Source: Streptomyces asiaticus (GTDB lineage Bacteria > Actinomycetota > Actinomycetes > Streptomycetales > Streptomycetaceae). Taken from it: a stretch of DNA of 64,000 nucleotides. The notes beneath the pieces are model-generated. The model saw only the letters and a program-made list of their open reading frames with translations, did no database searches and was not told the origin of the DNA. The stretch spans positions 4,836,001 to 4,900,000 of the forward strand of contig NZ_JAGSHX010000006.1 of assembly GCF_018138715.1 (NCBI RefSeq), in the 5' to 3' direction. A program made the position numbers and the translations under genes. Shown one piece after another: positions 28,589 through 38,112 of this stretch (the first letter of the stretch is position 1; every line of letters starts with the position of its first letter).

Positions 28589-29689
28589 TCAAGGGCGGTG
28601 GGGGAGCATCAGGCTCCAGGCCTCGGCCAGGACCGTCCAGGTGCGGCTGCGGACCGGGCCGCGGATCAGCGCGTCCGCGTGGTAGCGGAAGTCCGGTCCG
28701 GAGACGGTGACGGCCCGGGCCCGGGTGCGCAGCGGGCCGCCTGCCGCATGGGGGTGGACCACGATCTCGGCCAGCCCGCCGCCCGGCGCGGCCGTCGAGA
28801 CCGAGACCCGCTCCACCGGCCGGTCCAGGTCGGTCAGCAGCACCCCGTCCGCCTCGATCCGCAGCCGCTGCGGCGGTGGATGCTCCGGGCGCCGGGCGCC
28901 GCCCGCCAGGCCGATCACCGGGAGCGAGAGCAGCGTCAGCGCGGTGCGGGCGGTGCGGGCCGCCGGGCTCCACCACGGCCGGTGGCCATCGCCCTCCCCG
29001 CCGGGGCCGTCCCGGTCGTGGCCGGGCGGGCCCGTGCCGTCCCGGCCGTCCTCGGCCCGCCGGCGGTCGTGGACGCAGGGGTCGCAGCCGCAGTCCCGGC
29101 CCCTCGCCCCGTCGCCCTGCGGGCCCGGGCCGTGCCCGTCCGTCCCGTCCATTCCGTCCGGCCCGGCAGCCGCGCCGCGGCCGCCGCCCGGCATCCCGTC
29201 GTGCGCACCGTGAGGGGCGAGTCCGGAGGGGATCCGCAGCCCGCCCAGGACCACCCCGCCGCTCTCGTCCACCAGCAGGTCACGCGGGCGCGCGGTCCCG
29301 TCGAGGACCGTACGGGCCGCGGCGACCGCGTCCGTCGGCACCCCGAGCGAATGGGCCAGGGCGACCGTGGCGGAGCCGCCGACCGGGACCACCGACAGCG
29401 CGGCGTCCGCCAGCTCCCGCCGCCGGTGCAGCAGCTCCACCATCCGCAGCAGGGCGCGGTCGTCGCCCACCAGCACCGGCCGGCGGGCGCCCCGGCGGGC
29501 CAGCGCCCGCTCGACCTCCTCCGGGCCGTCCGGCAGGCAGATTTTCGTCTGCGCGCCCGCACACAGCACATCCTTCGCGATCCGCACCGACTCCCCGTCC
29601 GTGCGGCGGGCGTTGGGGTCGATGACCATGAGCAGCGGGCGCCCCCGGGCGGTGTCCGGCGCAGGGGGCCGGGGATCTGGAGCCGACAC
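28589..29689 (-). CDS. Diacylglycerol kinase family protein
   Basis: A 366-residue protein with the lipid/diacylglycerol kinase catalytic fold. The N-terminal half has [27 protein letters not shown] and [19 protein letters not shown], where lipid kinases normally read PxGTxN; here the Thr and Asn positions differ. A roughly 70-residue Gly/Asp/His-rich low-complexity insert containing CGCDPC lies between about residues 177 and 246 and interrupts the usual domain. The C-terminal part resembles the beta-sandwich second domain. True kinase activity is therefore uncertain. GTG 29689 has GAGGAAGGA upstream. Divergent from purA. Confidence 0.7.
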   Translation of the reverse strand: MSAPDPRPPAPDTARGRPLLMVIDPNARRTDGESVRIAKDVLCAGAQTKICLPDGPEEVERALARRGARRPVLVGDDRALLRMVELLHRRRELADAALSVVPVGGSATVALAHSLGVPTDAVAAARTVLDGTARPRDLLVDESGGVVLGGLRIPSGLAPHGAHDGMPGGGRGAAAGPDGMDGTDGHGPGPQGDGARGRDCGCDPCVHDRRRAEDGRDGTGPPGHDRDGPGGEGDGHRPWWSPAARTARTALTLLSLPVIGLAGGARRPEHPPPQRLRIEADGVLLTDLDRPVERVSVSTAAPGGGLAEIVVHPHAAGGPLRTRARAVTVSGPDFRYHADALIRGPVRSRTWTVLAEAWSLMLPHRP

Positions 29690-29723
29690 CTCGGTCCTTC
29701 CTCAGGTAATCTCTCGGTGCAAG

Positions 29724-29751
29724 AGCCCCTGTCGCTGTTGCGCCAGGGGCT
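29724..29751. other. Stem-loop between the lipid-kinase-like gene and purA
   Basis: AGCCCCTG (29724-29731) pairs with CAGGGGCT (29744-29751). It lies in the divergent intergenic region, within the likely 5' leader of one of the two genes. No known purine riboswitch core is recognisable. Confidence 0.5.
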
Positions 29752-29843
29752 TCGTCTATCCGGGGCACCGGTTCGACGGCTCTTGTGGTGGCGCGCGTCA
29801 CCATGCACGTTGGACATGCCCCGCCCGGAAGGGGTGTACGCCT

Positions 29844-31127
29844 GTGCCCGCACTTGTGCTGCTCGGTGCTCAGTGGGGTGACGAGGGCAAGGGAAAGGCC
29901 ACCGATCTGCTCGGTGGTTCCGTGGACTACGTAGTGCGCTACCAGGGCGGTAACAACGCGGGCCACACGGTGGTGGTCGGCGACCAGAAGTACGCGCTGC
30001 ACCTCCTCCCGTCCGGAATCCTCTCGCCCGGGTGTACCCCGGTCATCGGCAACGGCGTCGTCGTGGACCCCGCGGTCCTGCTCTCCGAGCTGAGCGGTCT
30101 CGCCGACCGAGGCGTCGACACGTCCAAGCTGCTGATCAGCGGTAACGCCCATCTGATCACGCCGTATCACACGACCCTCGACAAGGTGTCGGAACGATTC
30201 CTCGGCAAGCGGAAGATCGGCACCACCGGCCGCGGCATCGGCCCGGCCTACGCGGACAAGATCAACCGGGTGGGCATCCGGGTCCAGGACCTCTTCGACG
30301 AGTCGATCCTGCGGCAGAAGGTCGAGGCGGCCCTGGACTACAAGAACCAGGTGCTGGCCAAGCTCTACAACCGCCGTGCCATCGCGGTCGACCAGGTCGT
30401 CGAGGAGCTGCTGGGCTACGCGGACCGGCTCAGCGGCTATGTCGCCGACACCACCCTGCTGCTCAACAAGGCCATCGACCAGGACCAGGTCGTGCTCTTC
30501 GAGGGCGGGCAGGGCACCCTGCTCGACGTCGACCACGGCACGTACCCCTTCGTCACCTCCTCCAACCCGACCGCGGGCGGCGCCTGCACCGGCACCGGAG
30601 TGGGCCCGACGAAGATCAGCCGCGTGATCGGCATCCTCAAGGCGTACACCACCCGCGTCGGCGCGGGCCCGTTCCCCACCGAGCTCCTCGACGAGGACGG
30701 CGAGAAGCTGCGCACGATCGGCGGCGAGCGCGGTGTGACCACCGGGCGCGACCGGCGCTGCGGCTGGTTCGACGCGGTCATCGCGCGCTACGCGACCCGG
30801 GTCAACGGACTGACCGACTTCTTCCTCACCAAGCTGGACGTGCTCACCGGCTGGGAGCGGATCCCGGTGTGCGTGGCGTACGAGATCGACGGCAAGCGCG
30901 TCGAGGAGCTGCCGTACAGTCAGACCGACTTCCACCATGCCAAGCCGATCTACGAGACGCTGCCGGGCTGGTCGGAGGACATCACCCAGGCCAAGACCTT
31001 CGACGAGCTGCCGAAGAACGCGCAGAAGTACGTCCAGGCGCTCGAGGAGATGTCGGGCGCCCCGATCTCCGCGATCGGGGTCGGGCCGGGCCGCGACGAG
31101 ACCATCCAGATCAACTCGTTCCTCTGA
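29844..31127 (+). CDS. purA: Adenylosuccinate synthetase
   Basis: First committed step from IMP to AMP: IMP + Asp + GTP to adenylosuccinate, cytoplasmic. A 427-residue enzyme with the family GTP-binding loop [17 protein letters not shown], the catalytic region [36 protein letters not shown], and the later signature GAGPFPTEL. The GTG start is preceded by GGAAGGGG (29827-29834). Monocistronic; the downstream kinase gene is convergent. Confidence 0.97.
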   Translation: MPALVLLGAQWGDEGKGKATDLLGGSVDYVVRYQGGNNAGHTVVVGDQKYALHLLPSGILSPGCTPVIGNGVVVDPAVLLSELSGLADRGVDTSKLLISGNAHLITPYHTTLDKVSERFLGKRKIGTTGRGIGPAYADKINRVGIRVQDLFDESILRQKVEAALDYKNQVLAKLYNRRAIAVDQVVEELLGYADRLSGYVADTTLLLNKAIDQDQVVLFEGGQGTLLDVDHGTYPFVTSSNPTAGGACTGTGVGPTKISRVIGILKAYTTRVGAGPFPTELLDEDGEKLRTIGGERGVTTGRDRRCGWFDAVIARYATRVNGLTDFFLTKLDVLTGWERIPVCVAYEIDGKRVEELPYSQTDFHHAKPIYETLPGWSEDITQAKTFDELPKNAQKYVQALEEMSGAPISAIGVGPGRDETIQINSFL

Positions 31128-31152
31128 TCCCTCGGCGGGAGCGCGGCCCGCG

Positions 31153-31172
31153 CGCGGCGTCACTACGCCGCG
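31153..31172. terminator. Hairpin between purA and the convergent kinase
   Basis: CGCGGCGT (31153-31160), loop CACT, ACGCCGCG (31165-31172). The right arm belongs to the duplicated copy of the kinase gene's 3' end. Confidence 0.6.
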
Positions 31173-31212
31173 GGCGGGCCGGACGGTTCACTTACGCCGC
31201 GGGCGGGCCGAA
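31160..31212. repeat. Duplicated stop-codon segment of the first Ser/Thr kinase gene
   Basis: On the minus strand the sequence encoding FGPPAA-stop plus a few bases (31188-31212) is repeated 28 bp downstream (31160-31183) with one substitution and one indel. Confidence 0.85.
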
Positions 31213-33009
31213 CACCCCGGCGGGCTGCTGCGGCTGGCCGACGGGCCGCGCGGCCCGCTGCTCCTGCATCTTGGTGATCCGCCGCACCACGGCGATGGCC
31301 AGCAGCGCGGTCAGGATGCCGATCGAGTCGTCCACGATGCTGATGGCGACGCTGGGCCGCTGGTCCCGGACGTTGTCGCCGACGATCTCGCTGATCCCGT
31401 TCACCGGGAACATCAGGAACATGATCACGAAGAACGTCCACCACCAGTGCAGCACCGCGCGGCCGCGGCGGCCGGGCCCCGGCGGAGTGCTGGAGGTCCA
31501 GACGTCGTTGGCGATCTGCTTGGGCAGCCACAGCTGGGCGATCGGGATGAACCAGGCGCCCACGGAGTAACCGCTGCCGAACCGCTGCCGCCCGGGGCTG
31601 AGCACCGTGGAGTTGATGTAGGCGGTCCGGAACCAGACCAGCCACAGCACGACGAGCACGAGCGCGGCGACGCCGGTGCCGCTGTCCAACGCATCGACAT
31701 CGCTCCGCTTGGTGCGGAGGTCGTCGGAGACCACACCGGAGTCGTGCGCGAAGTACGCGTCGAGCAGCGAGATGTTCAGCGCCATGTCGAGGAGCGTCAG
31801 CACCAGCCAGATGCCGAACATGCTCATCAAGGCGGTGGCCAGACCCCGGATCGGCCTCAGCCGCGTGCCCGGGGCGGGGTAGCCCATCGGCGTCTGATAG
31901 CCGCCCTGCCAGGGCTGGGTGGCGGGCTGGGACATCTGGTACGGGGAACCACCGGACGCGTGGGCATGGGGGGTCGCGTACGCGGACGGCGTCGGCGTGC
32001 CGTACGCGGAGGGGCCGGGCGGGGTGTGCGCGGCGGCCTGGGGGTGGCCGTACGCCGACGGGCCCTGCTGCGGCGCCACGGCGTTCGGCTGCGCGTTCTC
32101 GGCCTCCACCTCCAGCAGTTGGAGCGCGTCCCGCCCCAGCCGGGCGAGCAGTCCGCCCGGCAGCCAGGGCTCGCCGTCATCGGTCACCGGCTGGGTGGCG
32201 GCCACCAGCTCGTCCACCGACGGCCGTTTGGCCGGGTCCTTGTCCAGGCACGCGGTGACCAGCCCGCGCGCCCCGTCGGGGAGCCCCACCAGATCGGGCT
32301 CCTCCTGGGCTATTCGGTACATCAGGGCGTGGATGCCGCTGTCCAGGTTGCCGAAGGGCTGACGTCCGGTGGCTGCGAAGGCGAGCACCGAGCCGAGGCA
32401 GAAGACATCGCTCGCGGCGGTGACCGGCTCACCCCGCACCTGCTCGGGCGACATGAACCCGGGCGAGCCGACGACCGCGCCGGTCATCGTCAGATTGCCG
32501 CCCGTGGTGGTGCCCACGGCGTCCAGGGCGCGCGCGATGCCGAAGTCGATGACGCGCGGACCGTCGATGGTGACCAGGATGTTGGACGGCTTCAGATCGC
32601 GGTGGACCAGCCCGGCGCCGTGGATGTCGCGCAGCGCGAGGGCCAGGCCGTTCGCCAGGATCCGCAGCGAGCGCTCGGGCAGCGCCCCGAAGTCCTCGGC
32701 GACGACGCTGTGCAGGGACGGACCGCCGATGTAGCCGGTGGCCACCCACGGCACCTCGGCGTCGGTGTCGGCGTCGAGGACGGGCGCGGTCCACTGCCCG
32801 CCGACCCGTCTGGCCGCCTCCACCTCCCGCTTGAAGCGGCCGCGGAAGTCGGCCTGGCGTGCGAGTTCGGCCTGTACGAGCTTCACCGCTACGGTGCGGC
32901 CGCGGGCGGAGCGGGCGAGGTAGACCCGGCCCATTCCGCCCTCGCCCAGCTTGCCGAGCAGCCGGTACTCGCCGATCCACCGCGGGTCCTGGGCCCCGAG
33001 GTTCTCCAT
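31192..33009 (-). CDS. Ser/Thr protein kinase with C-terminal DUF4328 membrane domain
   Basis: A 605-residue eukaryotic-like kinase. Residues 1-280 form the catalytic domain: glycine loop LGEGGMGRVYLA, lysine in VAVKLVQ, HRDLKPSNIL, DFGIA, GSPGFMSPEQV and DVFCLGSVL. Residues about 300-390 are a Pro/Ala/Tyr/His linker with SAYGTPTPSAYATP repeats. From about 400 a DUF4328 membrane domain of around five helices follows, with INSTVLSPGRQR and GAWFIPIAQLWLPKQI, possibly acting as sensor or anchor. It lies 51 bp from a paralogous kinase upstream, whose first 30 residues are nearly the same, so they arose by tandem duplication. ATG 33009. Confidence 0.92.
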   Translation of the reverse strand: MENLGAQDPRWIGEYRLLGKLGEGGMGRVYLARSARGRTVAVKLVQAELARQADFRGRFKREVEAARRVGGQWTAPVLDADTDAEVPWVATGYIGGPSLHSVVAEDFGALPERSLRILANGLALALRDIHGAGLVHRDLKPSNILVTIDGPRVIDFGIARALDAVGTTTGGNLTMTGAVVGSPGFMSPEQVRGEPVTAASDVFCLGSVLAFAATGRQPFGNLDSGIHALMYRIAQEEPDLVGLPDGARGLVTACLDKDPAKRPSVDELVAATQPVTDDGEPWLPGGLLARLGRDALQLLEVEAENAQPNAVAPQQGPSAYGHPQAAAHTPPGPSAYGTPTPSAYATPHAHASGGSPYQMSQPATQPWQGGYQTPMGYPAPGTRLRPIRGLATALMSMFGIWLVLTLLDMALNISLLDAYFAHDSGVVSDDLRTKRSDVDALDSGTGVAALVLVVLWLVWFRTAYINSTVLSPGRQRFGSGYSVGAWFIPIAQLWLPKQIANDVWTSSTPPGPGRRGRAVLHWWWTFFVIMFLMFPVNGISEIVGDNVRDQRPSVAISIVDDSIGILTALLAIAVVRRITKMQEQRAARPVGQPQQPAGVFGPPAA

Positions 33010-33060
33010 CGCGGTGTGGCTCCTGTCCCTGTGCCGATAGTCCCTCTGCCGATCGGCCGA

Positions 33061-36000
33061 TCAGTCGAGGCGGGTGAACGTCTGTGTCATCGTCTCATCG
33101 CTGAAATCGTCCGGGTCGTCATATTCGACACGCAGCTTGTCATGTCCGGAAGATGTGAACGTGAGTGACGTGCCGGGGCCACAGAGATTCTTGGGGGTGC
33201 CCCCGGTGAACTTCGAGGGGCTGACGACCAGTCCCTTCTCCACCGAGGCCAGGATCCGGTCACCCTCGCAGTGGTACTTCTTGCTGTCCGCGACCTCCTG
33301 AGCCACCACGGAGCCGATCGCGCCCTGCTTGATGGTGATCTTCAACGTGGCGTCGGGCTTCCCGAACGCGTCCTTGGCCAGCCAAGTGCCCACGTATCCG
33401 GCGGGGATCGGCTTGCCGCCGCTCTTGGAGGGGCGCAGCGTCGCCTCGGAGGAGCCGTCCGTGGTGCTCCAGGCGAGGGTGCCGTCGTTGCCTATCCGCA
33501 GCGTCTGCTCGCCGACCGCGCTGCAACTGTCCTCGGGGATGCTGGTGGCCACGTCCTCGTCCTCGATGAGGAGCAGGCTGTCCACCGACTTGAGCTTGGC
33601 GGAGTCCTGGCAGAACGAGTCCGAGTCGGAGGTCAGGGTCTCGGCGACGACCGAGCCGACCGGCCCCTGCGAGAGCACGACCCGGCGGATCTTGCCGGTC
33701 GACTCGCCGCTCTCCTTGATCTCGCCCTCCCAGGCGCCCAGGTACTCGGTGGGCACGTCGCCCGACGTCTCCAGCTTGGTCGCGGACGGATCGGGGCCGC
33801 CCGAACCCCCGGCGGAGCCCTTGGAGTTGCCGCCGCCTGATCCGCCCGGGTCGGGCGGGGTGTGGGTCATCTTGTCGTAGTCGGTCTTGGCCCGGTCGCC
33901 CTTGTCGTCGTTCCCCTTGACGATGACGAGCGCGGCGACCCCGGCTATGAGGGCGGTGGCGACGGCGGCGGACACGACGATGAGCGTCTTACGGCGCCGT
34001 CGGTTCGGCTTCGGGGGCGTCTGCGGCGAGCCGCCCCCGGGCCCGCTCGGCGCCCCTGGTCCGCTTGGTCCGCTTGGCCCACTTGGTCCGCTTGGCCCGC
34101 CGAATCCGGCGGAAGGCGCCCCGGCCGCCCCGAACGAGGTGACCGCGGGCGGCCCGAAGCCATGCGACGGCGTCGGAGGCTCGCCCTCCGCACCCGCCTG
34201 CGGCCCCTGCGGGGGCGTGGCGTGCGACGGGTAGCCGTACGCCCCGGGGGCGTAGGGCCCGCCGGAACCGGGCGAGTTGGGCGCGGCGGGACCGGGGCCT
34301 GCCTGCGGCGGGGTGGCGTTTCCTGGCGCGCCGTGGCCGGGCGCGGCCGCGTGCGGGGTGCCCGCCTGTGGTGCGGCGGCAGGTCCGCCGGGTGTCGCGT
34401 GCGGGGCGCCGTGGCTCGGCGCGGCGCCGCCGGGTGCGTTGGGCGTGGCGGGTCCTCCGGCTGTCCCGGCCGGGGTGGCGCTTCCGGGGGCGCCGTGGCC
34501 CGGCGCGCCCGCGTGCGGGGTGCCGTGATCCGGTCCGGCCTGCCCGGCGCCCGCGTGGGGTGCGGCGGCAGGTCCGCCGGGTGTCGCGTGCGGGGCGCCG
34601 TCGCCCGGTGTGGCCCCGCCCGATGCGTTGGGAGGCGCGGCAGCCGCTCCGGCCTGTGGCGGTGTGGCGTTTCCGGGCGTGCCGTGGCCAGGTGCGGCCT
34701 GCCCCGCGCCTGCCTGAGGCGCGGCGGACGGTCCGCCGGGTGTGGCGCCGCCCGATGCGTTGGCAGCGCTGCCGGGAGCGTTGGGTGCGGCGGCGGAGCC
34801 CCCCGCCGCCTCGGCCTGTGGCGTGCCCGCCGATGGCTTGGCGCCCCGCGATCCCGCGGCCGCCCCGCCATGCCCTGAGGCGCCTGCCTCGGGCGCGCCG
34901 GACGGGCCCGCGGGCCACCGCGGGTCGGCCGACGGCGTGCCGCCTGCCGTTGGCCCGGCGGCCGGGTCGGGTTTGCCCTGGTCCTCGCCCGCCCGCGGCG
35001 CGGCCGGGTGCCCGCCGGGCCCGCCCGGGCCGCCCTGCGCCGCGCCCGCCGAGGGCGGAGTGGACGGAGCCGGGGGGAGTGGCGCCGCCGAGGGGCGGGG
35101 CGGGGTGGTCGGTGGCGGGGGTGTGGGGGGATCCGCCGGGGCGAGGGGGTACGACGTGGCCGACGGCGGCGCGGTGGGCGGCGGCGGTACGGCGGGACCG
35201 GTTGCCCCGGCGACGGGCGGGACGGCGGGGCCCGCCGCCCCGGCCACGGGCGGTACGGCCGGGCGCGCGGGCACCCCCGGCCCGGCGGGCGTCTCCACCT
35301 CCAGCAACTGCACCGCGTGCCGCCCGAGCTGGGCGACGAGCGTGCCCGGCAGCCAGGGCTCGCCGTCGTCGTCCGCCCCGGCCGTACGCTCCAGCAGCGC
35401 CTCCAGCGAGGGCCGGTCGTCCGGGACCTTCTTCAGGCAGTCGACGACGAGGTCCCGCAGGCCCTCCGGCAGCCCCTCCAGGTCCGGCTCCTCCTGGGCG
35501 ATGCGGTACATCACCGCGTGCACCCCGCTGTCGGCGGTGCCGAAGGGCTGACGTCCGGTCGCCGCGTAGGCGAGCACCGAGCCGAGGCAGAAGACGTCGC
35601 TGGCGGGGGTGACCCGCTCGCCGCGCACCTGCTCGGGCGACATGAAGCCGGGCGACCCGACGACGGCGCCGCTGCGCGTGAGGAGGCCGTCGGTGACGGT
35701 CTCCAGGGCCCGCGCGATACCGAAGTCGATGACGCGCGGACCGTCGATGGTGACCAGGACGTTGGACGGTTTGAGGTCGCGGTGGACCAGACCGGCGTCG
35801 TGGATGTCGTGGAGCGCCTGCGTCAGGCCGTGCGCCAGGATGCGGACGGTCCGCTCGGGCAGCCGGCCCGACTCGGCGACGATCGCGTGCAGGGAGGGAC
35901 CGGCGATGTAGCCGGTGGCGACCCATGGGGTGGCGGCCTCGGTGTCGGCGTCCAGCACCGGCGCGGTCCAAGCGCCCCCGACCCGCTGGGCGGCCCGCAC

Positions 36001-36186
36001 CTCCTGTTTGAACCGCCGCCGGAATTCGGCCTGTTGGGCGAGCTCGGTCTGGACGAGCTTCACCGCCACCGTGCGCCCGCGTGATGAATGAGCCAGGAAC
36101 ACCCGGCCCATGCCACCCGCGCCAAGGCGCCGGAGCAGCCGGTACTCACCGATCCAGCGAGGGTCCTCGGCCCCCAGGTCTTCCAT
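33061..36186 (-). CDS. Ser/Thr protein kinase with long repetitive linker and extracellular domain
   Basis: A 1041-residue eukaryotic-like kinase paralogous to the next gene. Catalytic domain residues 1-290: LGAGGMGRVFLA, VAVKLVQ, HRDLKPSNVL, DFGIA, GSPGFMSPEQV. Residues about 300-730 are an extreme Pro/Ala/Gly/His low-complexity linker with repeats such as APHATPGGPAAAP and PGHGAPGNATPPQ. One transmembrane helix follows (about 733-757, VVSAAVATALIAGVAALVIV), then an extracellular part of about 280 residues with two similar halves (YLGAWEGEIKESG and YVGTWLAKDAFGK), each with cysteines. The extracellular repeats probably sense a ligand or stress; none is named. Codirectional with the DUF4328 kinase. 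Confidence 0.92.
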   Translation of the reverse strand: MEDLGAEDPRWIGEYRLLRRLGAGGMGRVFLAHSSRGRTVAVKLVQTELAQQAEFRRRFKQEVRAAQRVGGAWTAPVLDADTEAATPWVATGYIAGPSLHAIVAESGRLPERTVRILAHGLTQALHDIHDAGLVHRDLKPSNVLVTIDGPRVIDFGIARALETVTDGLLTRSGAVVGSPGFMSPEQVRGERVTPASDVFCLGSVLAYAATGRQPFGTADSGVHAVMYRIAQEEPDLEGLPEGLRDLVVDCLKKVPDDRPSLEALLERTAGADDDGEPWLPGTLVAQLGRHAVQLLEVETPAGPGVPARPAVPPVAGAAGPAVPPVAGATGPAVPPPPTAPPSATSYPLAPADPPTPPPPTTPPRPSAAPLPPAPSTPPSAGAAQGGPGGPGGHPAAPRAGEDQGKPDPAAGPTAGGTPSADPRWPAGPSGAPEAGASGHGGAAAGSRGAKPSAGTPQAEAAGGSAAAPNAPGSAANASGGATPGGPSAAPQAGAGQAAPGHGTPGNATPPQAGAAAAPPNASGGATPGDGAPHATPGGPAAAPHAGAGQAGPDHGTPHAGAPGHGAPGSATPAGTAGGPATPNAPGGAAPSHGAPHATPGGPAAAPQAGTPHAAAPGHGAPGNATPPQAGPGPAAPNSPGSGGPYAPGAYGYPSHATPPQGPQAGAEGEPPTPSHGFGPPAVTSFGAAGAPSAGFGGPSGPSGPSGPSGPGAPSGPGGGSPQTPPKPNRRRRKTLIVVSAAVATALIAGVAALVIVKGNDDKGDRAKTDYDKMTHTPPDPGGSGGGNSKGSAGGSGGPDPSATKLETSGDVPTEYLGAWEGEIKESGESTGKIRRVVLSQGPVGSVVAETLTSDSDSFCQDSAKLKSVDSLLLIEDEDVATSIPEDSCSAVGEQTLRIGNDGTLAWSTTDGSSEATLRPSKSGGKPIPAGYVGTWLAKDAFGKPDATLKITIKQGAIGSVVAQEVADSKKYHCEGDRILASVEKGLVVSPSKFTGGTPKNLCGPGTSLTFTSSGHDKLRVEYDDPDDFSDETMTQTFTRLD
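34300..34760. repeat. Imperfect repeats encoding the kinase linker
   Basis: Repeated GCGTGCGGGGCGCCG and GGCGGTGTGGCGTTTCC-like blocks encode the Pro/Gly/Ala/His linker of the 1041-residue kinase. Copy boundaries are irregular. Confidence 0.75.
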
Positions 36187-36564
36187 GCGTCGATCGTCCC
36201 TTCCCCGTGAATCCCCCTGATCAGCCCCCCGGAGAGAATAAGGGCGGCTGAGAGCGAAGTGGACGACGCGGACGATCCGTTATCGGTTCCGTATCCGTCC
36301 TGTGTCGCTCCCGAGCCGGAGACCTGTGTCGCTCCCGAGCCGGAGAACGGAATCCCGGGAGCTCCGAGGGGGACCGCCGGGAGCGAAATCCGGACAGCCG
36401 CGCCCCGACCGCCCGCGACGGCCACAGGTCCCCGGCCGCCCCCCCGCCGCCCGGCAGGATGTCGGCGTACGACCCGAAACCCGGACAGGCTGTCGGGGCC
36501 GGGTGCGGGGGCCGGGTCCGTAGGCTGGTGCCGCCCCGACCCGCGAGCGATCCGAGGTACGAAC
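36187..36564. other. 378-bp intergenic region with a 24-bp tandem duplication
   Basis: Divergent promoter region between the kinase and the class III aminotransferase. It holds a perfect 24-bp tandem repeat, CCTGTGTCGCTCCCGAGCCG plus GAGA, at 36299-36322 and 36323-36346. No gene is seen. Confidence 0.7.
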
Positions 36565-37926
36565 GTGTCCGTGCAGCCCAGCCCCGACCACGCGGCCGGC
36601 GCCGCCGTCAAGGCCGCCGACCGCGCGCATGTCTTCCACTCCTGGTCCGCGCAGGGCCTGATCGACCCCCTCGCCGTCGCGGGCGCCGAAGGCTCGTACT
36701 TCTGGGACTACGACGGCAACCGCTACCTGGACTTCTCCTGCCAGCTGGTGAACACCAACATCGGCCACCAGCACCCCAAGGTCGTCGCCGCGATCCAGGA
36801 GCAGGCCGCGAAGCTGTGCACCATCGCGCCGGGGTTCGCCGTGGACGTTCGGTCCGAGGCGGCGCGGCTGGTGGCCGAGCGCACCCCCGGCGACCTCGAC
36901 AAGATCTTCTTCACCAACGGCGGCGCCGAGGCGGTGGAGAACGCGGTCCGCATGGCCCGGCTGCACACCGGCCGCGCCAAGGTGCTCTCCGCCTACCGCT
37001 CGTACCACGGCGCCACCGCCGCCGCGATCAACCTCACCGGCGATCCCCGCCGCTGGCCCTCCGACACCGCCTCGGCGGGTGTGGTGCACTTCTGGGCGCC
37101 GTTCCTCTACCGCTCGCCCTTCCACGCCGACAGCGAGCCGCAGGAGTGCGAGCGCGCGCTGCGCCACCTCGAGGACACCATCGCCTTCGAGGGCCCGCAG
37201 ACTATCGCCGCGATCATCCTGGAGACCATCCCCGGCACCGCCGGGATCATGGTCCCGCCGCCCGGCTATCTGGCCGGGGTCCGGGAGATCTGCGACCGCT
37301 ACGGCATCGTGTTCATCCTGGACGAGGTCATGGCGGGCTTCGGCCGCACCGGCCACTGGTTCGCGGCCGACCACTTCGGCGTCACCCCGGACCTGCTGAC
37401 CTTCGCCAAGGGCGTCAACTCCGGCTATGTGCCGCTCGGTGGCGTCGCGATCTCCGCCGAGATCGCCGCGACCTTCGACCAGCGCCCCTACCCGGGCGGG
37501 CTCACCTACTCCGGCCACCCGCTGGCCTGCGCCTCGGCCGTCGCGACGATCAACGCGATGGCGGAGGAGGGGATCGTGGAGAACGCCGCCGCGATCGGGG
37601 AGAACGTGATCGGCCCCGCGCTGCGGGAGATCGCCGAGCGCCACCCCTCGGTCGGCGAGGTGCGCGGCCTCGGTGTCTTCTGGGCGCTGGACCTGGTCAA
37701 GGACAAGGAGACCCGCGAACCGCTCGTGCCGTACAACGCGGGCGGAGCGGACAACCAGCCGATGGCCGACTTCGCGGCGGCCTGCAAGCGCGGCGGTCTG
37801 TGGCCCTTCGTGAACATGAACCGCACCCATGTCGTGCCGCCGTGCACGGTCACCGAGGCCGAGGCCAAGGAGGGGCTGGCGATCCTGGACGAGGCGCTGA
37901 ACGCGGCCGACGCGCATACGGCGTAG
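36565..37926 (+). CDS. Class III (omega) PLP aminotransferase
   Basis: A 453-residue fold-type I aminotransferase of the GabT/omega-amino acid group. Signatures: YFWDYDGNRYLDFSCQLVNTNIGH, FFTNGGAEAVENAVRMAR (PLP phosphate contacts), YHGATAAAINLTGDPRRW, ILDEVMAGFGRTG, and the Schiff-base lysine in LTFAKGVNSGYVPLGGV. It resembles proteins annotated as aspartate aminotransferase family or beta-alanine/taurine-pyruvate aminotransferases; the amine donor is not decidable here. GTG 36565 has GAGG 7 nt upstream; earlier in-frame codons are unlikely. The downstream GntR regulator, 186 bp later on the same strand, may respond to a related metabolite (inference). Confidence 0.88.
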   Translation: MSVQPSPDHAAGAAVKAADRAHVFHSWSAQGLIDPLAVAGAEGSYFWDYDGNRYLDFSCQLVNTNIGHQHPKVVAAIQEQAAKLCTIAPGFAVDVRSEAARLVAERTPGDLDKIFFTNGGAEAVENAVRMARLHTGRAKVLSAYRSYHGATAAAINLTGDPRRWPSDTASAGVVHFWAPFLYRSPFHADSEPQECERALRHLEDTIAFEGPQTIAAIILETIPGTAGIMVPPPGYLAGVREICDRYGIVFILDEVMAGFGRTGHWFAADHFGVTPDLLTFAKGVNSGYVPLGGVAISAEIAATFDQRPYPGGLTYSGHPLACASAVATINAMAEEGIVENAAAIGENVIGPALREIAERHPSVGEVRGLGVFWALDLVKDKETREPLVPYNAGGADNQPMADFAAACKRGGLWPFVNMNRTHVVPPCTVTEAEAKEGLAILDEALNAADAHTA

Positions 37927-38112
37927 CCGCTGCCGGTACCGGCTTCCCTCGCTGCCCGTTTGCCTCCTGGTCGGCGCCCGACCGGCGTCCGACGGCTGCC
38001 CGGTGTAGACCACCGCCGCACTCTGCGTGTTCCGCGCAACGGCCCTCGCATATCGTGATGCGAGGGCCGTCCGCTTTCTTATACCGACGGCCGTGGAAGG
38101 AGACGGTCCTCG

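Noticed and set aside
29724..29751. Purine riboswitch upstream of purA
   Set aside because: Only a simple stem-loop is present; the conserved three-way-junction core cannot be found.
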